Shown piece by piece: positions 7,519 through 16,815 of a DNA stretch of 48,848 bases. This DNA is from Lachnospiraceae bacterium (GTDB lineage Bacteria > Bacillota > Clostridia > Lachnospirales > Lachnospiraceae). The DNA lies in assembly GCA_022792835.1 (NCBI GenBank), contig JAAWBT010000087.1:1-48848 (forward strand), written 5' to 3'. Position 1 is the stretch's first letter. Each line of letters begins with the position of its first letter. The translations under genes were made by a program, and so were the position numbers. The notes below the pieces were generated by a model, which did not search any database, was not told where the DNA came from, and was given only the letters and a program-made list of their open reading frames with translations.

Positions 7519-9064
7519 TGGATATAAACATTTGAGAAATACCTGTGTTAATTTTAATGAGAAAGTTTCTCCAGCTGTGTTTTCTGGGGAACTGCCCATA
7601 CGGTTTTTTATAGGACTGAATGGATCTGGAAAGTCAGTGTTTCTGGAGGGGATTTGCTTTTTGTTTTCCCGGATTGTCCAGAACGAGGTGCCCGGCTTTG
7701 ATTTTTCCCTGGTTTACCGTATCTTCCGGGACCGCATGTATCGTGTGGAAGTCACCAACGGGAGAGGGGAGGAAAAGCTGGATATCCTGGTAACCTCGGA
7801 GGGGGAGGGTGAGCTGCAAAGACTTCATACCTTTGAGGGACATCGCAAACTGCTTCCGGATTATGTGTTCACCTGCGCGTCGGGCAGCAATAATAATTAT
7901 TTTGACATTATGGTGCATTCGCCAAGGACATCTCTGTACAGCGATTTATTCGACATGAGCCTGCTGGGAAAAAGCAGAATGGATAAAAAAGAGAGGCGCC
8001 GGAATATCGAAGGGCTGCTGGCTTCTCTGAAGGAGCTGGAGGAAAATCCCATCAGCATGTTTGTCGATGAGGAGAATTCAGTGTTGGTGCTGGCCGCCCT
8101 GCTGTCTGTTCTGCCGGGAAGGCCAGACTCAGAGACCATGGCGGGCTACATGAAATTCAGGCGGGAGATTCTGGCGATGGTGGACAGTATGCCTGAACCG
8201 ATCATGCTGTCTCTGACTTTAGATGCGGGGCGGGCGGAGGAATTGAGAGATACGCTTTGGAAAGGCAAAGATTATCAAAGGCGGTTTGAAAGAAGCGGGT
8301 GGAGTACCACGAGGCTTTATCAGTATGAAGAGGCGGATATGGCAAACGGCCATGGAGACAGAGTCCTTAGCTTTTTATTTGAACCCTGCATTGAGGGGAA
8401 GCAGGATTCTTTTGCTGTCTGCCGTCTCAATGATTGTTATGACAGCCCCATGGAGCTGCTCTCCAAATTAATGCTTGCACGGAATAAGGGAATCATCAAA
8501 GAGGCCCACATTGGATTTCGAATCCAAAATACGGCTGATCTTGTGGAAGAGAATGCGTTCAGTGAAGGGGAATACATGCTGCTTGTCCGGCTGGGGCTGT
8601 TCTTAATGGGGAGAGAATGGAGAGGCAGCCGTCAATGCCTGTTTCTCATGGATGAACCGGATGTTTACTTAAACGAGCATTGGAATATTGACTTTGTGTC
8701 CATGATACACAGAATTTATGAGGGGGCGGCGGCAAATCATGAGATTGTCATCGCAACCCATTCTTCTCTCATGCTGACCGATGCATTTCCCAATCAGCTG
8801 TATTATTTTCAACAGAAACAGGGCCAGGTGGCCTGTCTGAACATCCGCGCCTCCACCTTCGGCGGAAGCCGCAATGAGATTATGGAAAGGCTGTTTTTAA
8901 CTGACAGTTCTGTCGGAACGTATTCCTACAGGATGATAGAAAGAATTCTGGATGAAGTGGAGGACGTAGAGCAGCTGGAAATATATCTTAAGGATGTGGG
9001 CTCTGGCTATCTGAGGCTGCGTATGTTGGATAAAATACAGCACTTAAAGAAAAAAGAGGAATAA
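7493..9064 (+). CDS. SMC/ABC-type AAA ATPase of a defence system (PtuA-like)
   Basis: A 523-residue ATPase of the AAA_15/AAA_21 type found in OLD, Septu PtuA and related defence proteins. Walker A is GLNGSGKS at about 41-48. An ABC-signature-like stretch FSEGEYMLL lies near 358-366. Walker B LFLMDEPDVYLNEHW is at about 382-396, and the switch histidine is in IVIATHSSLML (about 421). Roughly 300 residues between Walker A and the signature would form the coiled-coil and arm region. The GLNGSGKS loop and DEP pair are intact, so ATP hydrolysis is expected. The start ATG 7493 has AGGGGATGGA upstream and overlaps the HsdS gene by 26 bases. The HNH gene follows after 2 bases. ATPase plus HNH is the Septu gene order; the link to methylases is what is unusual. 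Confidence 0.8.
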   Translation: MELIKVWIDGYKHLRNTCVNFNEKVSPAVFSGELPIRFFIGLNGSGKSVFLEGICFLFSRIVQNEVPGFDFSLVYRIFRDRMYRVEVTNGRGEEKLDILVTSEGEGELQRLHTFEGHRKLLPDYVFTCASGSNNNYFDIMVHSPRTSLYSDLFDMSLLGKSRMDKKERRRNIEGLLASLKELEENPISMFVDEENSVLVLAALLSVLPGRPDSETMAGYMKFRREILAMVDSMPEPIMLSLTLDAGRAEELRDTLWKGKDYQRRFERSGWSTTRLYQYEEADMANGHGDRVLSFLFEPCIEGKQDSFAVCRLNDCYDSPMELLSKLMLARNKGIIKEAHIGFRIQNTADLVEENAFSEGEYMLLVRLGLFLMGREWRGSRQCLFLMDEPDVYLNEHWNIDFVSMIHRIYEGAAANHEIVIATHSSLMLTDAFPNQLYYFQQKQGQVACLNIRASTFGGSRNEIMERLFLTDSSVGTYSYRMIERILDEVEDVEQLEIYLKDVGSGYLRLRMLDKIQHLKKKEE

Positions 9065-9066
9065 TT

Positions 9067-10140
9067 ATGTTTCTATCTGTAAAGCAGGCCAGATGCTCCG
9101 GCGCTTTGAATCAGATTATGGATATGATCCAGACGATTTTAGATTATTCAGCGAAGTCGTTGGTTCAGGAACTGGATTTTGATGAATTGTCAAAACTCAT
9201 AGAGCCGGGACTTCAGGTTTTACTGGGAAAGAAAAAAATTCGTGGGGATATTGAAGCGTTATTTCAGCTGACTTATCTGGAACGCACGGAGGCAAACTGG
9301 GCTTTTTTCCATGACAGGAAGTTTGAGAATTACATTGACGACGGAGACTACGAGCTGCATCCTTGCCTGGCGGCAGCACATGAGAAAAGCAGGCCCATGG
9401 AGGTTTTGAATAGACTTTGCAATGATCTCTATGACAGCGTAAAAGACGGACTGCCGGGGAGAGAGGGGGGATTCAGCATTGCCCTGCTGCAAAAGGAATA
9501 TGAGGAACAAAACGGGGAAAACGGCAGAGTGTGTCCTGTGTGCGTAAAGGAAAATCTGTTTGGTATGGGGGAGGGAGAAGTGGATCATTACTTTCCGCGA
9601 AAACAATTCCCGGTATTGGCTCTCCATCCCTACAACTTGCTTCCAGTATGCCGAGACTGTAATGGTCCCCGCAGGAAACACACCAAAAATCCGGTGGCTG
9701 CTTCTGATACAGGCCCAGGTGAGCTTTGCACGGTTTTTTTACCTTATCTGCGCTGCGGGAAGGATGAAATAGAACTTGCGGTGTCTGAAGATCCTTCACG
9801 GCATATCGTCATGAAACCAGGAGCCAAAGGAGATAAAAACACAGAAAAAAGAATTGCCAATATGGAACGTTTGTATGATTTGGGCAGACGGTGGAGCGCC
9901 ATATTTCCTTATGTGTACGAGGATGTCAGGGCAGAGCTTCGCCAAGCAGGAGAATGGGGGAAAACCAGGAAAGACAGGTGCGACCGGCTTCGGAGGATCA
10001 TGGAGGCGAATGCTGACAGTACAAAAAATAGGAGAGATTTTATAAAGGGGGTTTACTGCGGGTGGCTTCTGGAAAAGAGCGATGAAGAATTGGAGGAAAT
10101 GTTTCTCGACGATACGGCGAATCCTGGGCCATCGGCATGA
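9067..10140 (+). CDS. HNH nuclease (PtuB-like)
   Basis: A 357-residue protein with one clear HNH/McrA-type nuclease domain at about 154-212: a CPVC zinc knuckle, VDHYFPRKQF with the catalytic His, NLLPVC, then CRDCN and a nearby Lys. About 150 residues precede it and 145 follow; I recognise no other domain in them. The catalytic residues appear intact. It is the last gene of the operon, 2 bases after the ATPase gene with GAGGA as ribosome-binding site, so ATPase and nuclease are probably made in matched amounts. In Septu systems PtuB-type HNH proteins cut nucleic acid under control of the PtuA ATPase. Here it probably supplies the cutting function that HsdR supplies in type I systems (inference). 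Confidence 0.8.
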   Translation: MFLSVKQARCSGALNQIMDMIQTILDYSAKSLVQELDFDELSKLIEPGLQVLLGKKKIRGDIEALFQLTYLERTEANWAFFHDRKFENYIDDGDYELHPCLAAAHEKSRPMEVLNRLCNDLYDSVKDGLPGREGGFSIALLQKEYEEQNGENGRVCPVCVKENLFGMGEGEVDHYFPRKQFPVLALHPYNLLPVCRDCNGPRRKHTKNPVAASDTGPGELCTVFLPYLRCGKDEIELAVSEDPSRHIVMKPGAKGDKNTEKRIANMERLYDLGRRWSAIFPYVYEDVRAELRQAGEWGKTRKDRCDRLRRIMEANADSTKNRRDFIKGVYCGWLLEKSDEELEEMFLDDTANPGPSA

Positions 10141-10205
10141 TAATATGACCGCAGATTCCAGGAAATCGAGAAATTTAGCAGCATGAATGCCAGACGGCCA
10201 GGGCC

Positions 10206-11567
10206 TTATAAGGCCGCCGGCCGCCGGAAAAGCTTTCTGGTGGTAAAGGCAAACAGAATGATGGTCACGGCGACGGAAATAAAATCTGCCACCGGTTCGG
10301 CCAGATAGATTCCCTCTACGCCCATGAACATGGGAAACAGGATAGCGAGGGGAATTAAAAGGATTACCTTTCGCAAAAGAGCGATCACCAGGGATACCTT
10401 GGCCTGTCCAAGAGCCAGGAAAGTAGACTGGCAGCTCATCTGGATCCCGAAAATTGTGATTCCCAAGAAGTAGACCGGCATGTGCCTGCAGGTCAGGGCG
10501 ACCAGCTCGCCGTTGCTGCTGAACAGCCGGGCATAAAGATCTGGTTTTAACACCGCGATTCCGCCAAAAAGGAGGGTTCCGGCCAGTGACACCAGGACCA
10601 TGCGGAAAAAGGTCGCCTTCACCCGCTTCAGGTTTCCGGCCCCGTAATTGTAGCTCATGATCGGCTGAATGCCCTGGGAGATGCCCTGTACCGGAATGAC
10701 GATGAGCTGCATGATACTGCTCATAATGGACATGGTACCCACATACAGGTCGCCGCCGTATCTTTGCAGACCGGAATTTAAGGTGATCATGACAAGGCTT
10801 TCCGTGCTCTGCATGATAAACGGGGAGATGCCCAGCGCGGCAATTTTGGCCATGATCTTTTTGTCCAGGCGGATATACTTTTTGCGGATCCGTATGACGC
10901 TTTTTGCGGAAGCCAGAAAATGGATGACCCATAGGGCGCTTAAGGCTTGGGAAATGATCGTAGCCAGTGCGGCGCCCTGTACGCCCATTCCGAGGCCAAA
11001 GATCAGAATCGGATCCAGGATAATATTGGTCACTGCGCCTAGAAGGACGGAAAGCATGGCCACCTTCGCATTCCCCTGCCCGCTGATGTAGGTATTCAGG
11101 CCAAGGGCAAACTGAACAAATACAGTTCCGCTCAGATAGATGGTAATGTATTGTTCGGCATAAAGGATGGTGTTGTCGCTGGCGCCAAACAAGTAAAGGA
11201 TCGGAACTTTGAAAACTTGAAATAGAACCGTCAACACAACAGAAAAAACCAGGAGCATCGCGATGCTGCTTCCGAGAATCCGTTCCGCCTGCTCGTAGTT
11301 TTTCTTTCCCAATTGAATGGAAGCCTGCGGGGCGCCGCCCATTCCGGCAAATGCGCTGAAGGCAGAGATGACCATCAGGATCGGGGCGGTGAGTCCCACT
11401 CCGGTCAGTGCCAGTTCCCCATAGCCGGCAATATGCCCGATGTAGATCCGGTCAACAATGTTATAAAGCACGTTGATGATCTGCGCCGCCACCGCCGGAA
11501 GGGCCATACTCAATATCAGCCTTCCAAGGGGCGCTGTCCCCAGTCTTTCTTCTTTAGTTTGTTCCAT
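10206..11567 (-). CDS. MATE-family efflux transporter
   Basis: A 453-residue multidrug and toxic-compound extrusion protein with about 12 membrane segments in two halves. The N-terminus LGTAPLGRLILSMALPAVAAQ and the phrase NIVDRIYIGHI are hallmarks of clostridial MATE proteins. It would export cationic drugs or metabolites in exchange for Na+ or H+. I place the start at ATG 11567 because homologous sequence begins at MEQTKEERLG; an ATG 36 bases further upstream would add an unlikely basic peptide. It runs in the same direction as clpB and the DUF4250 gene but lies about 105 bases from the latter. Substrate unknown. Confidence 0.88.
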   Translation of the reverse strand: MEQTKEERLGTAPLGRLILSMALPAVAAQIINVLYNIVDRIYIGHIAGYGELALTGVGLTAPILMVISAFSAFAGMGGAPQASIQLGKKNYEQAERILGSSIAMLLVFSVVLTVLFQVFKVPILYLFGASDNTILYAEQYITIYLSGTVFVQFALGLNTYISGQGNAKVAMLSVLLGAVTNIILDPILIFGLGMGVQGAALATIISQALSALWVIHFLASAKSVIRIRKKYIRLDKKIMAKIAALGISPFIMQSTESLVMITLNSGLQRYGGDLYVGTMSIMSSIMQLIVIPVQGISQGIQPIMSYNYGAGNLKRVKATFFRMVLVSLAGTLLFGGIAVLKPDLYARLFSSNGELVALTCRHMPVYFLGITIFGIQMSCQSTFLALGQAKVSLVIALLRKVILLIPLAILFPMFMGVEGIYLAEPVADFISVAVTIILFAFTTRKLFRRPAAL

Positions 11568-11672
11568 AGAATATACCAACTTTCTTTCTCGCCTGACAGG
11601 CATGGCACCTGGAGGGCTGCATTGTTGTGGCCTGCAAAGATTTTAGTGACTGAATGAAGCTTCGGGAAGTTC

Positions 11673-11849
11673 TTATATAAACTGATTTCGCTCGGCGTCA
11701 TATTCATAATCAATGGCGGCAAGACGTTCTTTCAGTTGGATTCTGTCAATTCCGGCATCTTGACAAAAAGCTTCTAAAGACGGGAAAAAGTCCCTCAGCT
11801 TCATGTTGACAAAGCTTAAAAGGATCATCGGATCTTTTGGAAGTTCCAT
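11673..11849 (-). CDS. DUF4250 small protein
   Basis: A 58-residue protein matching the DUF4250 pattern: MELPKDPMILLSFVNMKLRD at the start, an acidic helical middle and the closing IDYEYDAERNQF. The family is small, cytosolic and without known function. The start ATG 11849 has an ideal AAAGGAGGA upstream. It follows clpB by 22 bases, so it is probably cotranscribed and heat-inducible. Confidence 0.88.
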   Translation of the reverse strand: MELPKDPMILLSFVNMKLRDFFPSLEAFCQDAGIDRIQLKERLAAIDYEYDAERNQFI

Positions 11850-11871
11850 ATACTCCTCCTTTCCACAGGGT

Positions 11872-14457
11872 TTACTGTACATGGGCAGTGAGTCTGCCAT
11901 CCGTTACGTCCATAACAATGACACTGCCGGCCCGGACCTGGTCGGCCAGGATCAGCTTTGCGGCCTGAGTCTCTACATATTTTTGCAGATACCGCTTCAA
12001 AGGTCTTGCGCCATATACCGGATCATAACCGTTTTCCGTCACAAAGGCTTCTGCTTCAGGCGTCAGACGGATCGAAATCTCCCGTTCCGCCAGCCGCTTA
12101 TTGACATCCTTTAGCATCAGGCTGATGATATGGTTTATATTGTCTTTGGTGAGAGGTTTAAACATAATCGTCTCATCCAGCCGGTTTAAAAACTCTGGGC
12201 GAAAATGATTTTTAAGTTCATCCATGACCAGGGTTTCATTTTCCGGGCGGATATTTCCCTCCTCGTCGATGCCTTCCAGCAGATAGGAGGAGCCCAGGTT
12301 GGAAGTCATAATGAGGACTGTATTTTTAAAGTCCACGGTTCGGCCCTGAGAGTCCGTGATCCGGCCGTCGTCGAGAACCTGCAGGAGCACATTAAATACG
12401 TCAGGGTGGGCTTTTTCGATCTCATCGAACAGTACCACAGAATAAGGCCTTTGCCGGACGGCCTCTGTGAGCTGGCCGCCCTCGTCATAGCCCACATATC
12501 CCGGAGGTGCCCCGATCAGGCGGGATACGGAATACTTCTCCATGTACTCGCTCATGTCAATCCGGACCATGTTCTGCTCATCGTCGAAAAGGCTCTCAGC
12601 AAGGGCCTTGGCAAGCTCTGTCTTCCCCACTCCGGTGGGCCCCAGGAACAGGAAAGAGCCGATGGGCTTCGTCGGGTCTTTGATTCCCGCCTTAGAACGG
12701 ATGATGGCCTCCGCCACTTTAGTCACACCCTCGTCTTGACCGATAACCCGTTTATGAAGCTCTGAATCCAGATGAAGCGTCTTGTTCCTCTCGCTCTCCG
12801 TCAGTTTCGCCACAGGAATTCCGGTCCATCTGGAAACGATCCGGGAGATTTCCTCCTCTGTCACTGCTTCGTGAAGGAGTGACAAATCCTGGTTCTGGGC
12901 CTTTTGCTCTTCAATCTCAAGCTGTTTTGACAGGCCGGGCAGTGTCCCGTACTGGAGTTCCGCAGCCTTTTCCAGATCATAATTTTGCTTGGCAAGGGCG
13001 ATCTGGCTGTTGATTTCGTCGATCTGCCCCCGCAGTTTCTGCAGCCGTTCGACGGAAGTTTTTTCGTTGTCCCACTGGGCTTTCATCTTGCCGAATTCTT
13101 CCCGGAAATCTGCCAGTTCTTTCTGAATGGCTTCCAGCCGGTCATGACTTAAATGATCGGTCTCTCTTTTCAAAGCTGCCTCTTCGATTTCAAGCTGCAT
13201 GATTTTTCTGGACAGTTCGTCCAGTTCTGCAGGCATGGAATCCAGCTCCGTCTTAATGAGGGCACAGGCTTCGTCTACCAGGTCAATGGCCTTGTCCGGA
13301 AGAAACCGATCGGAAATATAGCGGTTAGAGAGCACGGCAGCGCTCACCAGCGCGGAATCGGTGATTTTCACACCGTGGAACACCTCATACCGGTCCTTTA
13401 ATCCCCGGAGGATGGAAATCGTATCTTCGACCGTAGGCTCATCCACCAAAACGGGCTGGAACCGACGCTCCAGAGCCGCATCTTTTTCAATGTATTTGCG
13501 GTATTCATCCAAGGTCGTGGCGCCGATGCAGTGGAGTTCTCCTCTGGCCAGCATGGGTTTTAACATATTTCCGGCATCCATGGCACCGTCTGTCTTGCCG
13601 GCGCCTACAATGGTATGGAGCTCGTCTACAAACAAGAGGATTTTCCCATCACTCTTCTTGACTTCCTCCAAAACTGCCTTCAGGCGTTCCTCAAACTCTC
13701 CCCGGTATTTTGCTCCGGCTACCAGAGCCCCCATATCCAGGGAGAATACAGTTTTATCCTTTAACCCCTCCGGCACGTCTCCGCGGACAATCCGCTGGGC
13801 CAGCCCTTCCACCACAGCCGTCTTGCCGACGCCTGGTTCTCCGATCAGGACTGGATTGTTCTTTGTTTTTCTGGACAGGATCCGGATCACATTGCGGATC
13901 TCCGTGTCCCGTCCAATGACAGGATCCATCTCCTGTTTCCTTGCCCGCTCCACCAGATCTGTACCATATTTTGCCAGAGTGTCATAGGTTGCTTCTGGAT
14001 TGTCGCTGGTTACCCGCTGATTTCCCCGTACCGTGGAAAGTGCCTTGAGAAACCGTTCCCTGGTGATGCCAAATTCCGTAAACAGTTCCTTCACGGCTTT
14101 ACCTGGATACTTGAGCAGAGACAAAAACAGATGTTCTACAGATACATATTCGTCTCCCATCTGTTTCGCCTCATCCTCAGCGCTCACCAGCACTTTATTT
14201 AACTCCTGGCTGACATAGAGCTTTACATCACCGGACACTTTGGGCTTTTGGTTCAGCATATCCTCCACCCGGTTCATAAAATATTCCGGCTGGATCTCCA
14301 TTTTGACAATCATTTTTTTGATCAGGCTGTCGTCCAGAGATAAAAGGCATGCCAGCAGATGTTCCTGGTCGATTTCCTGGTTTCCATATTCATAAGCCAG
14401 CTTCTCGCAGTTCTGGACTGCCTGTAGAGAATTCTGTGTGAATTTATTGATATTCAT
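11872..14457 (-). CDS. clpB: ATP-dependent chaperone ClpB
   Basis: An 861-residue disaggregase that, with DnaK, pulls proteins out of aggregates. It has an N-terminal Clp repeat domain (1-145) and a first AAA+ module with GEPGVGKT (about 205-212) and LFVDELH. A ClpB-type coiled-coil middle domain follows (about 400-520), then a second AAA+ module with GPTGVGKT (about 603-610) and [15 protein letters not shown], and a C-terminal D2-small domain. The long middle domain and the absence of a ClpP-docking loop mark ClpB rather than ClpC or ClpA. The length is normal. The start ATG 14457 has GCAGGAGG upstream. A CIRCE-like operator overlaps its promoter, so HrcA repression is likely. Confidence 0.96.
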   Translation of the reverse strand: MNINKFTQNSLQAVQNCEKLAYEYGNQEIDQEHLLACLLSLDDSLIKKMIVKMEIQPEYFMNRVEDMLNQKPKVSGDVKLYVSQELNKVLVSAEDEAKQMGDEYVSVEHLFLSLLKYPGKAVKELFTEFGITRERFLKALSTVRGNQRVTSDNPEATYDTLAKYGTDLVERARKQEMDPVIGRDTEIRNVIRILSRKTKNNPVLIGEPGVGKTAVVEGLAQRIVRGDVPEGLKDKTVFSLDMGALVAGAKYRGEFEERLKAVLEEVKKSDGKILLFVDELHTIVGAGKTDGAMDAGNMLKPMLARGELHCIGATTLDEYRKYIEKDAALERRFQPVLVDEPTVEDTISILRGLKDRYEVFHGVKITDSALVSAAVLSNRYISDRFLPDKAIDLVDEACALIKTELDSMPAELDELSRKIMQLEIEEAALKRETDHLSHDRLEAIQKELADFREEFGKMKAQWDNEKTSVERLQKLRGQIDEINSQIALAKQNYDLEKAAELQYGTLPGLSKQLEIEEQKAQNQDLSLLHEAVTEEEISRIVSRWTGIPVAKLTESERNKTLHLDSELHKRVIGQDEGVTKVAEAIIRSKAGIKDPTKPIGSFLFLGPTGVGKTELAKALAESLFDDEQNMVRIDMSEYMEKYSVSRLIGAPPGYVGYDEGGQLTEAVRQRPYSVVLFDEIEKAHPDVFNVLLQVLDDGRITDSQGRTVDFKNTVLIMTSNLGSSYLLEGIDEEGNIRPENETLVMDELKNHFRPEFLNRLDETIMFKPLTKDNINHIISLMLKDVNKRLAEREISIRLTPEAEAFVTENGYDPVYGARPLKRYLQKYVETQAAKLILADQVRAGSVIVMDVTDGRLTAHVQ

Positions 14458-14512
14458 AGAAATACCTCCTGCATATTGTTATACATGTACTATAACAATC
14501 ATTTCAAACAGT

Positions 14513-14541
14513 ATAATAACACAGACTGTCAGCAGTGTCAA
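14513..14541 (-). promoter_or_regulatory. clpB promoter
   Basis: Read on the minus strand: TTGACA (14541-14536), a 17-base spacer and TATTAT (14518-14513). The -35 hexamer is canonical and lies inside the CIRCE element. Confidence 0.75.
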
Positions 14542-14555
14542 GTGTCGAGTGCTAA
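14529..14555. promoter_or_regulatory. CIRCE element (HrcA operator) of clpB
   Basis: Read on the minus strand the site is TTAGCACTC, nine bases, then CACTGCTGA. The first arm is a perfect CIRCE half-site; the second matches GAGTGCTAA at 6 of 9 positions. The -35 box of the clpB promoter lies within it, so bound HrcA would block RNA polymerase. The consensus is known for groESL and dnaK operons and for some clpB genes of Gram-positive bacteria. Confidence 0.75.
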
Positions 14556-14558
14556 GAT

Positions 14559-14576
14559 TGTGAAAAAGTTTTCACA
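14559..14576. promoter_or_regulatory. 8+8 bp inverted repeat between clpB and the AlkD-like gene
   Basis: TGTGAAAA and TTTTCACA flank two central bases, giving a perfect palindrome 15 bases upstream of the -35 box of the AlkD-like gene and just beyond the CIRCE element. It looks like an operator for a dimeric regulator. No regulator gene is adjacent. Confidence 0.4.
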
Positions 14577-14590
14577 CAGGGATATATATC

Positions 14591-14619
14591 TTGCAAGCCT
14601 GCCGGAAATAGGGCATAAT
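14591..14619 (+). promoter_or_regulatory. promoter of the AlkD-like gene and perhaps the lar cluster
   Basis: TTGCAA (14591-14596) and CATAAT (14614-14619) with 17 bases between them. Transcription would begin near 14626, which makes GTG 14630 nearly leaderless and supports ATG 14666 as the true start of the gene. Confidence 0.55.
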
Positions 14620-14665
14620 AAAGAATAGTGTGGAAAGGAAAAAGAAACAGGAGAGGAGGACGGCC

Positions 14666-15382
14666 ATGCTTTTGGAGCTGCGGAAGAAACTGTTTGCTTT
14701 AACGGATGAGACTTATAAGGCGTTTAACGAAAAGCTGGTGCCGGGGACCGGAGATACGATCGGTGTGCGGGTCCCGAAAGTCCGGGAACTGGCAAAGGAA
14801 GTGGCAAAAGAAGATCCGGCAGGATTTTTTAAAGAAGTGGAGGCAGCAGACGGAAACGGGTTTTATCAGGAAGAGCTTATGCTCCAGGGAATGGTGATCG
14901 GCTATGCCAAACTGCCTCTGGAAGAGAGGTTTGAACATCTGGACGTCTGGGTGCCCAGGATCAACAGCTGGGCGGTCTGCGACTGCGGAAACAGCACCCT
15001 GAAGTTTATGAAAAAGTTTCCGGAAGAGAGCTTTGCCTATGTCTGCAGATACCTGGAGAGTGGGCGGGAGTATGAGATCCGGTTTGCAGTGGTAACCTTG
15101 ATGGAATATTTTATCACGGAGGAGTATATTGACCGGATTCTGGAAATTTACCGGAAGGTCAGCCATGAAGGTTATTATGTGAAAATGGCTGTGGCCTGGG
15201 CAGTTTCAGTCTGTTATGTGAAATTTCCAGAGAGGACAAGGAAGCTTCTGGAAGAAAAAAGCCAGGAAGCAGGCGGACTTCCAGACTGGACTCACAACAA
15301 GGCCATCCAGAAAATTAGGGAGTCCAGAAGAGTTTCTGACGAGGACAAGATTTATTTGAACAGTTTAAAGCGGAAAAACTGA
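14666..15382 (+). CDS. AlkD-like DNA alkylation repair protein
   Basis: A 238-residue all-helical HEAT-like repeat protein of the DNA alkylation repair (AlkC/AlkD) family, which removes N3- and N7-alkylated bases without flipping them. It carries the family phrases GVRVPKVRELAKE, QEELMLQGMVIGY and WVPRINSWAVCD; the Trp and Asp of the last one correspond to the active-site residues of AlkD. Length is normal. GAGGAGGA at 14653-14660 fixes the start at ATG 14666. It has its own promoter and runs the same way as the VWA/lar cluster 64 bases downstream, so read-through into that cluster is possible. Confidence 0.85.
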   Translation: MLLELRKKLFALTDETYKAFNEKLVPGTGDTIGVRVPKVRELAKEVAKEDPAGFFKEVEAADGNGFYQEELMLQGMVIGYAKLPLEERFEHLDVWVPRINSWAVCDCGNSTLKFMKKFPEESFAYVCRYLESGREYEIRFAVVTLMEYFITEEYIDRILEIYRKVSHEGYYVKMAVAWAVSVCYVKFPERTRKLLEEKSQEAGGLPDWTHNKAIQKIRESRRVSDEDKIYLNSLKRKN

Positions 15383-15446
15383 GGCAGTACATACATTAAG
15401 GAAAACACAGAAAGAGGACGAAGCGCGAGGGAACAGGTGAAAAGTC

Positions 15447-16796
15447 ATGTCACAGGGGTTATCCGAAAAATGGGACCAGATAGGGAAAGAGATTCTGAGA
15501 ACTGCCCGCAATGAATTATACCTTAATATGCGTTTTTTGGATCTGGCCCTGTGTAGTTTCCGTTACCAGATGGATACAAAAGCGCGGACAGCCGGCAGTG
15601 ACGGTTATGTGATTTATTTTGAACCTTTTAAGCTTGCGGAGCTTTTTGAAGGGAGACGGAAAAATGTAAACAGGCTTTATCTTCATATGGTGATCCACTG
15701 CCTGTTCCGCCATCTCACAAGGCGGGGAGCCAGGGAGGAAGAGCTCTGGAATCTGGCCTGTGACATTGCGGCAGAGGCGATGATCGACAGCCTTGAGAAG
15801 CGGAGCGTCAGGAGGGCTGTGGAGCCGGAGCGGGCCACGGTCTATAAAAAGCTGGCAGAGCGGCTTTCCGTGCTCACGGCAGAGGGAATTTATCATATTC
15901 TGTGTGAATGGAATCTGGAGGTAGTTCAAAAGGAACGGCTTGCAGAGCTGTTCTTGACAGACGATCATGGGTTCTGGCCCAGAGAGGAACAGGAAGGACA
16001 GGCTCCTGAGGCCATCTTGGAGCTTGAAAGGCACTGGCAGGATATTGCCGACAAAATGGAGACAGAGACTGAAACCCTTGGGCGGGATCAGGATGAAGAG
16101 ACGGGAGGTCTTCTGGAGCAGGTAAAGCTTCAGAATCAGAGACGGCAGGATTACTGGAGTTTCTTGAAAAAATTTTCCATATGGCGGGAAGAAATGCAGA
16201 TCGACGAGGACTCCTTTGATTATGGGTTTTACAGCTACGGCCTGCGCCTGTACGGAAATCTGCCCCTAATCGAGCCCCAGGAATTTAAGGAGACGAAAAA
16301 AATACAGGAATTTGTCATTGCCATAGACACCTCCATGTCCTGCTCCGGGGATCTGGTGAGGGCTTTCCTGGCGGAGACCTGCGGCATTTTGTTTCAGACG
16401 GAAAGCTTTTTCAAAAAGGTTCATATCCATATTCTCCAGTGCGACGAGAAAGTTCAGGCAGACACAGTAATTACCAGCTCGGAAGAGATGGCAGAATTTG
16501 TGGAGAACTTTGAGGTGAAAGGTGGAGGGGGGACGGATTTTCGGCCGGTTTTCGCTTATGTGGAGGCGCTGAGAGAACGGCAGGAACTGAAGAGGCTTAA
16601 AGGGCTTTTATATTTTACCGACGGAAGGGGAATTTACCCGGCGAAACGGCCGGATTATGACGTGGCTTTTTTGTTCATGGAAGAGGATTACACAGATGTG
16701 TCCGTTCCGGCCTGGGCCATGAAGCTGATACTTACGGCAGCAGAGCTTACCGAGACAGGCAGGGCGCTGGATACGGACATCCAGTTTATCAATTAA
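15447..16796 (+). CDS. VWA-like protein with metallopeptidase-like N-terminus (DUF2201 type)
   Basis: A 449-residue protein. Residues 1-210 match the zincin-like N-terminal domain of DUF2201 proteins, with VIHCLFRH at 82-89 as the likely metal-binding helix. Residues 285-449 are a VWA-like domain starting EFVIAIDTSMSCSG, where DTSMS (about 293-297) is an intact metal-ion-dependent adhesion site. The middle is a charged helical linker. VWA proteins of this kind work with the MoxR-type AAA+ ATPase encoded next door (16816), the pair acting as a chaperone or metal-insertion machine on a client protein. The gene lies 19 bases before that ATPase gene. Context points to a client in nickel-pincer cofactor enzymes (inference). 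Confidence 0.8.
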   Translation: MSQGLSEKWDQIGKEILRTARNELYLNMRFLDLALCSFRYQMDTKARTAGSDGYVIYFEPFKLAELFEGRRKNVNRLYLHMVIHCLFRHLTRRGAREEELWNLACDIAAEAMIDSLEKRSVRRAVEPERATVYKKLAERLSVLTAEGIYHILCEWNLEVVQKERLAELFLTDDHGFWPREEQEGQAPEAILELERHWQDIADKMETETETLGRDQDEETGGLLEQVKLQNQRRQDYWSFLKKFSIWREEMQIDEDSFDYGFYSYGLRLYGNLPLIEPQEFKETKKIQEFVIAIDTSMSCSGDLVRAFLAETCGILFQTESFFKKVHIHILQCDEKVQADTVITSSEEMAEFVENFEVKGGGGTDFRPVFAYVEALRERQELKRLKGLLYFTDGRGIYPAKRPDYDVAFLFMEEDYTDVSVPAWAMKLILTAAELTETGRALDTDIQFIN

Positions 16797-16815
16797 GGAA
16801 GGAAGAGATGATTCA

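Noticed and set aside
10202-10215. GGCCTTATAAGGCC palindrome between the HNH and MATE genes
   Set aside because: Short and without T-runs on either side; not convincing as terminator or operator.
9796-10932. Long minus-strand frame of 378 codons
   Set aside because: It spans the 3' part of the HNH gene antisense and the MATE gene in a wrong frame; its composition (many His, Pro, Arg) is that of a shadow frame.
13361-13987. 208-codon plus-strand frame inside clpB
   Set aside because: Antisense shadow of a strongly conserved gene with Ser/Pro/Arg-rich nonsense composition.
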